Source of the DNA: an uncultured Erwinia sp.
Lineage (GTDB): Bacteria; Pseudomonadota; Gammaproteobacteria; Enterobacterales; Enterobacteriaceae
Reading direction: 5' to 3'
Assembly (NCBI GenBank): GCA_946221915.1
Contig: CAMIKG010000037.1
Coordinates: forward strand, 1 to 48,676
Length of the DNA stretch: 48,676 nucleotides
In this document: positions 1 through 7,887 of the stretch, in pieces
Layout of the letters: every line of letters starts with the position of its first letter
Position numbering within the stretch: position 1 is the first letter of the stretch
Notes under the pieces: model-generated
What the model was told of the DNA's origin: nothing
What the model saw: the letters and a program-made list of their open reading frames with translations, nothing else
Database searches by the model: none
Translations under genes and position numbers: made by a program

Positions 1-221
1 TTATCGCGCTTAACGGGCAGCCAGTGGCGAAGCCGGTCGGCCGCCACGACGTGCAGCCCGGCGACGAAATCACCATTCAAATGCCCGGCGGCGGCGGCAA
101 AATGCCTGCAGCGGAGCGCGATCCGGCCGCCATTCTGTATGACTTACAGGAAGGCTATATCAGCGAACAGGGCGCATTACGCGATTACGGCGTCCGCATC
201 AGCGAACTGAACAAGGAGTAA
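1..221 (+). CDS. Hydantoinase B/oxoprolinase family protein, 3' end only
   Basis: The open frame (codons from base 3) enters from the left edge, so only about 72 C-terminal residues are visible. They match the end of the HyuB/oxoprolinase B family: a glycine run (PGGGG), then a conserved RDP with a DLQEGYIS-like segment, and a terminal YGV. The family hydrolyses hydantoins or 5-oxoproline with ATP, working with a HyuA subunit that should lie to the left. The usual tyrosine-glycine after the glycine run is replaced by KM. The stop is followed after 3 bases by the SDR start, and the AAGGAG serving that gene lies inside this one, so the two are very likely cotranscribed. The substrate cannot be told from the fragment. 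Confidence 0.8.
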   Translation, partial: IALNGQPVAKPVGRHDVQPGDEITIQMPGGGGKMPAAERDPAAILYDLQEGYISEQGALRDYGVRISELNKE

Positions 222-224
222 GTA

Positions 225-1034
225 ATGGACAGATTACACGACAAGGTGGTGATCGTTACCGGCGCAGGCAGCGGTATTGGCAAAGCCGCAGCGGCGGGAT
301 TCGCCGCGCGTGGCGCAAAGGTGGTGCTGGTTGGCCGACGTCATGACGTGCTGGATCAGGTTGCCACGCAGCTACGCGCCGATGGCGGCACCGTATGGAC
401 TCAGGCGGCGGATATCACGGTGAAGCAGGAGGTGGAAACGCTGGTCCACCAGGTCAACCGCGACGTGGGCGCAGTGGATATTCTGGTCAACAATGCCGGC
501 AGCGCCAGTAACACCCTGAATGCGCGCTGGATTGCCGAAGAGGAGTGGCAACAGGTCCAGGACGTCAACCTGAAGGCCGTCTTTCTGCTGACCCAGGCGG
601 TACTGCCGGAGATGCTTAAACGTAAATCGGGCGCCATCATTACCGTTTCTTCGCTGGCCGCGTTACGGCCTAATCTGCTGGGCGGCGCAGCCTATGGCGC
701 CGCCAAAGCAGGCGTGCGCAATTTTATGACCTATCTGCATAACACCTTCCGTAACGATGGCATTCGCTCAACCTGCATCCTGCCGGGTGAAGTGAATACG
801 CCGATCATGGACAACCGCGCCAATCCGCCGTTACAGAGTATCCGCGACAATATGGTTCAGCCCGAAGATGTTGCCGAAGCCATTCTGCTTTGTGCCGGTT
901 TGCCACCGCGCACGGTTATTGAAGAGCTGGTGGTGGCGCCAACCTTCCTGCGCGATATTTCGGGCGACCTTGAGGTCAGCCGCTGGAAAAATGCCCCGCC
1001 GGAATGCAAAGCAGAACGCGAAAATTCATTCTGA
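225..1034 (+). CDS. SDR family NAD(P)-dependent oxidoreductase
   Basis: This 269-residue protein is a classical short-chain dehydrogenase/reductase. It shows the cofactor motif TGAGSGIG (residues 12-19), NNAG (89-92) and the catalytic Ser143, Tyr157 and Lys161 in the YxxxK arrangement. Such enzymes interconvert alcohols and ketones; the substrate is not evident. Start choice: ATG at 225, preceded by AAGGAG at about -12 to -7. It sits between the hydantoinase subunit and a PLP aminotransferase on the same strand, 31 bases before the next gene, so it probably oxidises or reduces an intermediate of the same catabolic route. The length is normal for the family. Confidence 0.88.
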   Translation: MDRLHDKVVIVTGAGSGIGKAAAAGFAARGAKVVLVGRRHDVLDQVATQLRADGGTVWTQAADITVKQEVETLVHQVNRDVGAVDILVNNAGSASNTLNARWIAEEEWQQVQDVNLKAVFLLTQAVLPEMLKRKSGAIITVSSLAALRPNLLGGAAYGAAKAGVRNFMTYLHNTFRNDGIRSTCILPGEVNTPIMDNRANPPLQSIRDNMVQPEDVAEAILLCAGLPPRTVIEELVVAPTFLRDISGDLEVSRWKNAPPECKAERENSF

Positions 1035-1065
1035 AGCTGAGTCACAAATAAATAAAAGGTGAACT

Positions 1066-2220
1066 ATGTCTAGCGCAAAAACTTTCCTCGCGGCAGAAGC
1101 CGTGCTGCGTGTTGAACACACATCCCTGCGCGTACAGCAACCCGCTTCCGGCAGCGATATGATTTCGCTGGCGATGGGCGAACCCGATTTTGCCACGCCA
1201 GCACGCATTGTGCAGGCCGCCACAGAAGCCCTTCACAACGGCTTTACCCATTATGCTCCGCTGCTGGGCGATAAAGCGCTGTGCCAGGCGCTGGCCAGCG
1301 AGGTTTCCGCACAATCTGGCCGCGCCGTGCAGCACGGCGAGATTCTGGTTACCCACGGCGGTACCGCCGGACTGGCGGCGGCGATCCTGTCCATCGTCAA
1401 TCCGGGCGACAAAGTGGTTATCCCTGATCCGACCTATTCCCTGTATGCCGACCTGGTGAATATGGCTGGCGGCATCTGCGTGCCGATGCCGTGCAAAGCC
1501 GACTTACACTGGGATTTAACGCAGCTCGACAAGGTGCTGGCAGGCGCGAAGCTGTTTGTGTTCTGTAACCCCGGCAATCCGACCGGGATCGTGCACAGCC
1601 AGCATGAGATAGAGACGCTGGCGGCGCTGGTCAATCAGCATGACACGCTGGTGATCGCCGATGAAGCTTACAGCGATCTGGTGTTTACCGACCGCCCTTT
1701 CACCTCGGTGTTACAAATCCCGGCCTTTTGGGGACGCACGCTGTACTGCCAGACGTTTTCCAAAAGCTATGCCATGACCGGATGGCGTGTCGGTTACCTG
1801 GCGGGCCCCGCCAATATGATCGCTGCGGCTGCGCGCGTGCACAATACGGTAAATGGGTCCGTGAACAGTGCTGTTCAGCGTGCCGCTTTAGTGGCGCTGA
1901 CAGAATGTAAAGCTGACGTCAAACGCATGTATGATGTCTACCGCGAACGACGCGCCCTGATGATCGAGGGACTGAATGCGATACCTGAGCTGAAGCTGAA
2001 TGAACCCGAGGGCGCGTTTTACTGCTTCCCTTCCTACTCGCTTCCCATTCCGGCGATTGATATGGTATCGCTGCTACGCGAGCAGGGTATCGCCGTCCGG
2101 CCTGGCAGTGAATTTGGCGCTGCCGGCGAACGCCATCTGCGCCTCTCCTACGCCGCCAGTAAAGAGGCGATTACAGAGGGTATTGTTCGTCTGAAACGCG
2201 GGCTGGCCGGACTGAAATAG
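1066..2220 (+). CDS. Class I/II pyridoxal phosphate-dependent aminotransferase
   Basis: This 384-residue fold-type I aminotransferase carries NPGNPTG (168-174), DEAY (199-202) and the PLP Schiff-base lysine K233 in SKSYAMTGWRVGY. A late HLRLSYA segment supplies the carboxylate-binding arginine. It should move an amino group between an amino acid and a 2-oxo acid in the cytoplasm. The ATG at 1066 has AAAGGTG upstream. Neighbours on the same strand are an SDR, a TetR regulator, a Glu/Leu-type dehydrogenase and a 2-hydroxyacid dehydrogenase. Together they could pass a substrate through amino acid, 2-oxo acid and 2-hydroxy acid; that ordering is inference and the substrate is unknown. Confidence 0.88.
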   Translation: MSSAKTFLAAEAVLRVEHTSLRVQQPASGSDMISLAMGEPDFATPARIVQAATEALHNGFTHYAPLLGDKALCQALASEVSAQSGRAVQHGEILVTHGGTAGLAAAILSIVNPGDKVVIPDPTYSLYADLVNMAGGICVPMPCKADLHWDLTQLDKVLAGAKLFVFCNPGNPTGIVHSQHEIETLAALVNQHDTLVIADEAYSDLVFTDRPFTSVLQIPAFWGRTLYCQTFSKSYAMTGWRVGYLAGPANMIAAAARVHNTVNGSVNSAVQRAALVALTECKADVKRMYDVYRERRALMIEGLNAIPELKLNEPEGAFYCFPSYSLPIPAIDMVSLLREQGIAVRPGSEFGAAGERHLRLSYAASKEAITEGIVRLKRGLAGLK

Positions 2221-2256
2221 TGAAAGCGACAAGATCGATAATCTCGGGAAAAAACG

Positions 2257-2862
2257 ATGCGCAGTGATACCGAAAGAAACCGCAAAAATTTGATTCAGGC
2301 TGCCGCACGGTTGTTTGAAGTTTCAGAAACGCCGATAAGCATGACAGAGATTGCCGCCGAGGCGGGGGTTTCCGTTGCCACCGCTTACCGCCAGTTCGCT
2401 TCGGTAGAGGAAGTGCTCAACACCTATCGCCATGATGTCGGCCTGCTGTTACTGGAATACAGCCAGCAGCAGAACTGCAGTGGACTGGAGAAACTGGAAA
2501 AAGTCAGCCGCTACTGGATAAAACTGGTGCGTGAGCGCGGCGCGGCAATGGTGCCGATGCGTAACCGGCGCGGTTATCTGGAACGTTTATGGGAAGGCGC
2601 GGAGTACCTGCTGGTGCAGGCCAATGCCGTACGGCCTGCTCTGCGTGAGTCCATGGCGGAGATGGATTTACCCGACATTGGCGATAAAGCGGTATTTCTC
2701 TGGAACATCCTGTTCGACCCGCGCGAGATTTTTGATCTGATCGATACCGTTGGACTGACGGAAAAGCAGGTCGGCACGCAGCTGATGTCAGTGCTGGTCG
2801 GAGGCTTACGCGGCTTCGCCCTCGGCAATACCTTTAGCGTTGAGGCCTGCAGGATAAAATAA
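2257..2862 (+). CDS. TetR/AcrR family transcriptional regulator
   Basis: The 201-residue protein begins with a TetR-type DNA-binding domain (about residues 5-55): a first helix with AAARLFE and the helix-turn-helix ITEIAAEAGVSVATAYRQF-like segment around 30-50. The C-terminal part is the usual variable helical ligand domain. It lies inside the plus-strand catabolic run, 36 bases after the aminotransferase, and is probably a local regulator of that run. No clear palindromic operator was recognised in the short gap before it. A hairpin (2866-2885) follows directly. Confidence 0.88.
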   Translation: MRSDTERNRKNLIQAAARLFEVSETPISMTEIAAEAGVSVATAYRQFASVEEVLNTYRHDVGLLLLEYSQQQNCSGLEKLEKVSRYWIKLVRERGAAMVPMRNRRGYLERLWEGAEYLLVQANAVRPALRESMAEMDLPDIGDKAVFLWNILFDPREIFDLIDTVGLTEKQVGTQLMSVLVGGLRGFALGNTFSVEACRIK

Positions 2863-2865
2863 TCG

Positions 2866-2885
2866 CTGCCGCGTCTCTGCGGCAG
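2866..2885 (+). terminator. Small GC-rich hairpin after the TetR gene
   Basis: CTGCCGC and GCGGCAG form a perfect 7-bp stem around a 6-base loop, starting 4 bases after the TetR stop. No clear T-run follows, so it may only attenuate transcription or stabilise a 3' end before the dehydrogenase gene, 125 bases after the TetR stop. Confidence 0.35.
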
Positions 2886-2987
2886 TCTCCCTGATTTTGC
2901 TATCACGTCACAGTGAGGATTTGCTGCGCCCTGAATATCGCGGTGAGCGCGACTAACCCACTGAAATAACAGTTTAAGAGGTGAAAA

Positions 2988-4259
2988 ATGGCGTCACTGT
3001 CTTACGTTTCTCAGGATGCTCACTCAGCATGGACGACCTGGCTGGCGCAGGTTGATCGGGTTCTTCCTTATCTTGGCGATCTCGCGCGCTGGGCGGACAC
3101 ATTGCGCCATCCCAAACGATCGCTGATTGTCGATATTCCGCTGGAAATGGATGACGGCAGCGTGCGTCATCTCGAGGGTTACCGGGTTCAGCATAACCTC
3201 TCGCGTGGCCCGGGTAAGGGAGGCGTACGCTTCCATCCTGACGTCACACTGGAAGAGGTCATGGCGCTGTCAGCCTGGATGACCGTGAAATGTGCAGCAC
3301 TCAATTTGCCGTTTGGCGGCGCTAAAGGCGGCATTCGCGTCGATCCGCGCGAACTGTCACGCGGGGAACTGGAACGCCTGACCCGCCGTTATACCAGTGA
3401 AATCGGCAATATCATCGGTCCCCAACAGGATATTCCGGCGCCGGATGTCGGCACCAATGCGCAGATCATGGCATGGATGATGGATACCTGGTCGATGAAT
3501 GTTGGCGCAACCAGCACTGGCGTCGTGACCGGCAAACCTGTCCATCTTGGCGGATCGCTCGGCCGGGTCAAAGCGACCGGACGCGGCGTATTTGTTACCG
3601 GCAGAGCAGCAGCGCAGCGTACGGGTGTACAGCTTGAGAACGCGCGGATTGCCGTACAGGGGTTTGGCAACGTCGGCAGTGTCGCCGCGTCACTGTTCAG
3701 TGAAGCCGGATCGCGCATCACCCTGGTGCAGGATCACAGCGCCACGCTGTGGCGTGAAGCGGGCATTGATATCCCTGCCCTCACTGCCTGGCAGCAGGAG
3801 AAAGGCTGTATTGCAGGCTTTCCTCATGCCAGCGCGCTCAGCAGTGAACAGTTCTGGCTGCAGGAATACGACATTCTGATCCCCGCCGCGCTGGAGGGGG
3901 TGATCACGCCGGAACGGGCGGAAACGCTGCGCTGCCAGCTGGTGCTCGAAGGGGCAAACGGCCCGACGCTTCCTGCCGCCGATGATATTTTACGCGCCAG
4001 AGGCATCACCATCGTGCCTGATGTGATCTGTAATGCCGGTGGCGTAACCGTCAGCTATTTCGAATGGGTGCAGGATTTTTCAAGCTACTTCTGGAGCGAA
4101 GATGAAATCAATTCACGCCTTGATCACATCATGGAACAGGCGCTTTCCGCCGTCTGGCACAAGGCGCAGGAGCTCGGCGTCACGCTACGTACCGCCGCTT
4201 ATGCCGTTGCCTGTGAACGCATCCTGATGGCGCGTAAAGAACGCGGCCTGTATCCCTGA
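2988..4259 (+). CDS. Glu/Leu/Phe/Val dehydrogenase (glutamate dehydrogenase-like)
   Basis: The 423-residue protein has the N-terminal dimerisation/substrate domain and C-terminal Rossmann domain of the hexameric amino acid dehydrogenases. The substrate-binding lysines fall in GPGKGG (K77), K101 and the catalytic motif GGAKGG (K113). The NAD(P) site reads QGFGNVGS near residue 225. It is closest in look to the about 420-residue NAD-type GudB/RocG enzymes rather than the longer enterobacterial GdhA. The expected reaction is reversible oxidative deamination of glutamate or a related amino acid. The ATG follows AAGAGGTG. Its place beside an aminotransferase suggests that it recycles 2-oxoglutarate/glutamate for that enzyme (inference). 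Confidence 0.87.
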   Translation: MASLSYVSQDAHSAWTTWLAQVDRVLPYLGDLARWADTLRHPKRSLIVDIPLEMDDGSVRHLEGYRVQHNLSRGPGKGGVRFHPDVTLEEVMALSAWMTVKCAALNLPFGGAKGGIRVDPRELSRGELERLTRRYTSEIGNIIGPQQDIPAPDVGTNAQIMAWMMDTWSMNVGATSTGVVTGKPVHLGGSLGRVKATGRGVFVTGRAAAQRTGVQLENARIAVQGFGNVGSVAASLFSEAGSRITLVQDHSATLWREAGIDIPALTAWQQEKGCIAGFPHASALSSEQFWLQEYDILIPAALEGVITPERAETLRCQLVLEGANGPTLPAADDILRARGITIVPDVICNAGGVTVSYFEWVQDFSSYFWSEDEINSRLDHIMEQALSAVWHKAQELGVTLRTAAYAVACERILMARKERGLYP

Positions 4260-4312
4260 TTGCTGGCTATCCGAACACCTCTGCCCCCTGGCGCTACAAC
4301 CCGGAGATAACA

Positions 4313-5248
4313 ATGACAAAGCAAACAGTGCTGATCATTCAGCCATTAATGGAAAAGCTCGACGCGGTGCTGAACGATATTTTTGAGTGCCATCGTTTAT
4401 ATGAATACCCCAGCCTGGACGCCTATTTAGCGGAGTGCGGTAACCAGGCTCCCGCCATCGTGACGCGCGGTGATGTTGGCGTGGCGCGGGAGATTATGGC
4501 CTCCCTGCCGGAACTGCAGGTCATCAGCGTCTTTGGCGTGGGTACCGACCGTATTGACAGGGATTACACGGCAGCACGTCAGATCAAAGTCAGTATCACC
4601 AGCGATATTTTAACCGATGACGTGGCCGACTTAGCCCTGACCTTACTGCTTGGCTTCTCACGTAATCTGATCGGTTACCATCAGTTCGCAGTGGACGGCC
4701 AGTGGGAGCACACTGCGCCCTCCCTCTCCAGCTCGGTGAAGGGGAAAAAGGTGGGTATTGTCGGTTTGGGCAAGATCGGCATGGCGATTGCCAGCAGAGC
4801 ACAGGCATTTGGCATGGAGATCGGTTATCACAACCGCAAAGCCACTGACAGCCCTCACCGTTACTTCAGCAACCTGACTGAACTGGCGATCTTCGCCGAT
4901 TTTCTCGTGCTGGCGTTGCCGGGCAGCGAAGAAAACAAACATCTGGTGAATTATCGCGTTCTGCAGGCGCTGGGAGAAAATGGCGTATTGATCAATGTCG
5001 CCAGAGGAAACGTCGTCGATCAGGAAGCCTTAGCCTCGGTATTAGCTGAGCGCAGCATTAAAGGCGCGGCGCTGGATGTTTACGCGCAGGAGCCGGTCAT
5101 TCCGCAGGCGCTGCGATCGTTGCCTAATGTTATTCTGACGCCGCACATCGCCAGCGCCACGCATGAAACCCGCCAGCGGATGGCGGACAATGTCGTGGCT
5201 AATCTGCAGGCGTACTTTGCCAGTGGTAAATTACTCACGCCGGCATAA
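4313..5248 (+). CDS. D-isomer-specific 2-hydroxyacid dehydrogenase
   Basis: The 311-residue enzyme has the NAD(P)-binding motif GIVGLGKIG (about residues 146-154). The catalytic triad is the Arg in NVARG, the Glu in AQEP and the His in TPHIAS. This pattern is shared by glyoxylate/hydroxypyruvate reductases and other D-2-hydroxyacid dehydrogenases, which reduce 2-oxo acids to D-2-hydroxy acids. The start has GGAG upstream. It is the last gene of the plus-strand run, 53 bases after the dehydrogenase gene, and a strong palindromic hairpin follows at 5321-5342. The exact 2-oxo acid is unknown. Confidence 0.87.
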   Translation: MTKQTVLIIQPLMEKLDAVLNDIFECHRLYEYPSLDAYLAECGNQAPAIVTRGDVGVAREIMASLPELQVISVFGVGTDRIDRDYTAARQIKVSITSDILTDDVADLALTLLLGFSRNLIGYHQFAVDGQWEHTAPSLSSSVKGKKVGIVGLGKIGMAIASRAQAFGMEIGYHNRKATDSPHRYFSNLTELAIFADFLVLALPGSEENKHLVNYRVLQALGENGVLINVARGNVVDQEALASVLAERSIKGAALDVYAQEPVIPQALRSLPNVILTPHIASATHETRQRMADNVVANLQAYFASGKLLTPA

Positions 5249-5320
5249 ACCGTAACGGCAATTTCTGGCGCGGCAGCGTTAACACGATTGCCGATAAACC
5301 CTTGCTGCGGACTCATGAGT

Positions 5321-5350
5321 AAGGCCGACAGCTGTCGGCCTTTAGCGCTT
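5321..5350 (+). terminator. Rho-independent terminator of the 225-5248 run
   Basis: Bases 5321-5342 are a perfect 22-base palindrome (AAGGCCGACAG / CTGTCGGCCTT), followed within a few bases by a T-rich stretch. It lies between the convergent 2-hydroxyacid dehydrogenase and flavodoxin-like genes and could serve both. Confidence 0.65.
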
Positions 5351-5402
5351 TTTTGGCATCGACTGATTATTGTCAAAAATAAGCAGTCGCGGGCCAAGTC
5401 AC

Positions 5403-5978
5403 TTATTTCTTCATGCGTTCGGCCAGTTCTGCCACGCGCTGACCAAGCAGCTCAGCGGTTTTCAGATCGCCGGAGCGCGGCGCTTCTTCCGGCGATGCGT
5501 TCGAAGGGGAAATCGCCAGTGCACCGGCAAATCCGCCCGTCCAGTTGATATCATCAGGTCCGCTGGTGGTTTTGTTGGCAGGCAACAGGCCCAGGCCGAC
5601 CCACAGCTGACCATGCTGTTGTGACAGGGTCCACTGATACTGAATCGTGGAAAATTTATCGCCGTTGACCGAGCCGGAGTTGGTAAAGCCCGCCGCCAGG
5701 GTATTTTTCAGCGCCTGCTTAACCCACAGCTTTGACGTGGCGTCGGCAAACTTTTTGAACTGCCACGCCGGGCCGCCCATATAGGTTGGCGAACCATAGA
5801 TGACGGCATCCTGCGTCACCAGAACATCCAGACTGCCTTCTGGCAGCTCGCCGTTGTCATCAATTCTTAACACGGTGACATCAGCACCAGCAACAGAACG
5901 GGCGCCGCGGGCAACAGCTTCCGCCTGTTTTGCGGTATGCCCGTAACCACTAAAAAATACGATTGCTACTTTTGCCAT
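5403..5978 (-). CDS. Flavodoxin-like NAD(P)H:quinone oxidoreductase (WrbA family-like)
   Basis: This 191-residue flavodoxin-fold protein has an N-terminal FMN phosphate-binding loop (SGYGHTAKQAE, residues 9-19) and the segment GSPTYMGGPAWQFKKFAD that shapes the flavin pocket. This is typical of WrbA-type quinone reductases, which perform two-electron reduction of quinones and limit radical formation. The ATG follows AAAGGTCA on the minus strand. The gene lies 30 bases downstream of a DsbA-like gene on the same strand and the pair diverges from a LysR gene, which is probably their regulator. The symbol wrbA is not given because this may be a paralogue. Confidence 0.82.
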   Translation of the reverse strand: MAKVAIVFFSGYGHTAKQAEAVARGARSVAGADVTVLRIDDNGELPEGSLDVLVTQDAVIYGSPTYMGGPAWQFKKFADATSKLWVKQALKNTLAAGFTNSGSVNGDKFSTIQYQWTLSQQHGQLWVGLGLLPANKTTSGPDDINWTGGFAGALAISPSNASPEEAPRSGDLKTAELLGQRVAELAERMKK

Positions 5979-6008
5979 CTGATTGACCTTTATCGGTTGG
6001 TTTTAGGT

Positions 6009-6668
6009 TCAGGAAAGTTGCGCCAGCGCGTGGCGTATTGCTGTCGGTCCGCCATACAAACTGTGGCCACTGATTGCCTGTGTTTTTCCGCCTGCCGTCG
6101 CCAGCAACAAGGGCACGCCGGAGACGCCGAGTGAATCCATGAGCGTTTTCACACTGTTGATGCGCTGATCTGTGATGTGCTGCAACGCGCCATCTGCAGT
6201 AAGCCGCTCAGCAGTGATATGGCGGGTGAAATCCAGCTGGTGCTTCAGCGCATAGCCCTGACTGATTTGCGCCACCACCTCGCTGCGTGAGGTGTCGAGC
6301 CCGTCAACATAACGGGCAATCTGCAGTTCACGCAGCAGACCCGCTTCCGCCGCCGGTGCGATTTCCCGGCAGGCTGTTAGCGCCCGATTCAGATATTGCG
6401 AATCAAAACGCGCATGTGACTGCAGCAGCGCATGGTAGGACTCACTGAAGCGCTGCCCGGTAAGCGCTGCGATGCGCTGATCGTTCGTCCAGGCATGTGT
6501 CGCCCACTGCGCGGTGATGGTTCGGGCGCCCTCTTCTGAAAAAAGCCCGCTGGGTAAAAGTTCCAGTTTTTGCGGACAGGTTTTTGCCAGATATTCCAGC
6601 GCTGGCGCGCTGGCGTAACACCAGCCGCACAGCGGATCGAAAAGATACTGCAGTTTGTCGATGTGCAT
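6009..6668 (-). CDS. DsbA family (FrnE-like) thiol oxidoreductase
   Basis: The 219-residue protein has a thioredoxin-fold start with a C14-G-W-C17 active site followed by the helical insert of the DsbA/FrnE family. No signal peptide is present, so it should act in the cytoplasm, like other FrnE-like disulfide isomerases/reductases. A cis-proline-like stretch (SGVPLLLA) lies near residue 180. It is upstream of, and probably cotranscribed with, the flavodoxin-like quinone reductase (30-base gap), and divergent from the LysR gene at 6766. A thiol or electrophile stress role is a reasonable inference from the pairing. Confidence 0.82.
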   Translation of the reverse strand: MHIDKLQYLFDPLCGWCYASAPALEYLAKTCPQKLELLPSGLFSEEGARTITAQWATHAWTNDQRIAALTGQRFSESYHALLQSHARFDSQYLNRALTACREIAPAAEAGLLRELQIARYVDGLDTSRSEVVAQISQGYALKHQLDFTRHITAERLTADGALQHITDQRINSVKTLMDSLGVSGVPLLLATAGGKTQAISGHSLYGGPTAIRHALAQLS

Positions 6669-6765
6669 TTAGCCCACTCCATAAATTACGTGGTCACAGG
6701 ATATTTGTATTCAGCGCAGGGAAAAACAGGGGTACAGTAGACACATTGTTGCGTGAGGTGAGCGA

Positions 6766-7650
6766 ATGGATCGATTTACGGCACTTGAGGTTTTTTCTGA
6801 AACGGTGAAACGCGGCAGCATTTCCGCTGCTGCTGAGCATCTGGGACTCTCCCGCGCCATGGCATCGCGTTATATCGCCCTGCTGGAAGAGTGGACCGGC
6901 GCCAGACTGCTGCACCGCACCACGCGTAAGCTCAGCCTGACTATTGCCGGTGAGCAGGCGTTAATCGTCTGCGGCGAAATCAAGCAGATGACGGATAACC
7001 TGGCCGTGCTGGGGCCGGACAGCGTCGCCAGGCCAAAGGGCAAGCTGCGGCTGACCTCAAATTCCATCTTCGCGCAATTCTGTCTGACGGAGCTGCTGAT
7101 TAACTTCCTCGCCGTGCAACCCGATATTCAGGTTGACCTGAATGTGGCTGACAGAACGGTTGACCTTGCCGAAGAAGGGATTGATCTGGCGATACGGGTA
7201 TCGGGTGAATTAGACCCGAATTTATATGCCCGCAAGCTGGGCGACTGCTCATCGGTGGTTTGCGCCAGCGCAGCGTATTTACAGAAAAATGGCGCGCCTG
7301 CCAGCTTAAGCGATTTAAAAACGCATAACTGCCTGAGTTACACCTATTTTGGTCAGAGCGTATGGCGCTTCAGTAAAGACGGCGAAGCGCTGAATGTGCC
7401 GGTCAGTGGCAACTTCAGCACCAACGAAGCGGCAATTCTGCTGCGGGCAACACTGCTCGGGGCGGGTATTGCCATTCTGCCGCTGTTTGCGGTGGAAAAT
7501 GAGATCGCGTCTGGCAGGCTGGTTGCGCTGCTGCCGGATTACACGGTTGACCGGCTCACGGTCAGCGCTGTTTATCTGACGCACAAACAAATGCCGCTTG
7601 CACAGCGTGTGCTGATTGATTACCTGGTTGATCATCTGCAACTGCCATAA
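6766..7650 (+). CDS. LysR family transcriptional regulator
   Basis: The 294-residue protein has the LysR winged helix-turn-helix at the N terminus (about 1-60; SISAAAEHLGLSRAMASRYI-like recognition region) and a periplasmic-binding-like effector domain (about 90-294). The ATG follows a strong GAGGTGA. Divergent placement 97 bases from the DsbA-like/quinone reductase pair suggests that it controls that pair. The sequence just before its start contains a 17-base stretch also seen, with one mismatch, upstream of the MBL-fold gene. Confidence 0.88.
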   Translation: MDRFTALEVFSETVKRGSISAAAEHLGLSRAMASRYIALLEEWTGARLLHRTTRKLSLTIAGEQALIVCGEIKQMTDNLAVLGPDSVARPKGKLRLTSNSIFAQFCLTELLINFLAVQPDIQVDLNVADRTVDLAEEGIDLAIRVSGELDPNLYARKLGDCSSVVCASAAYLQKNGAPASLSDLKTHNCLSYTYFGQSVWRFSKDGEALNVPVSGNFSTNEAAILLRATLLGAGIAILPLFAVENEIASGRLVALLPDYTVDRLTVSAVYLTHKQMPLAQRVLIDYLVDHLQLP

Positions 7651-7737
7651 GCCGCTGGCCGTGGCAGCGCAACAGGCGCGTATCCCTGAGGCCATGGTGG
7701 CCGTTGCCGGAACCGGACAGACTGCCGCTCATCACGC

Positions 7738-7771
7738 AAAAAAGCGGACGATGCGCGATTGCACCGTCCGC
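7738..7771 (-). terminator. Rho-independent terminator downstream of the MBL-fold gene
   Basis: GCGGACGATGC (7744-7754) pairs with GCACCGTCCGC (7761-7771) over 11 positions with one mismatch. On the minus strand the stem is followed by six T residues (7743-7738). It lies about 115 bases beyond the MBL-fold stop, in a 237-base gap that also holds a second, two-tier hairpin at 7806-7840. Confidence 0.65.
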
Positions 7772-7887
7772 GAAAATGCCAGCAAGAAAATAGTACCTTC
7801 TGCGTCAGACCCGGTATCGCGATGGCGCGATCAGGGTCTGTACCGAAATCGCAGCGGTTCAGCGTCCAGTAACCGACGCCGAAACCT

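Noticed and set aside
7709..7735. GGAACC as a second hrp box
   Set aside because: No CCAC at the required distance; a similar GGAACC at 23359 also fails.
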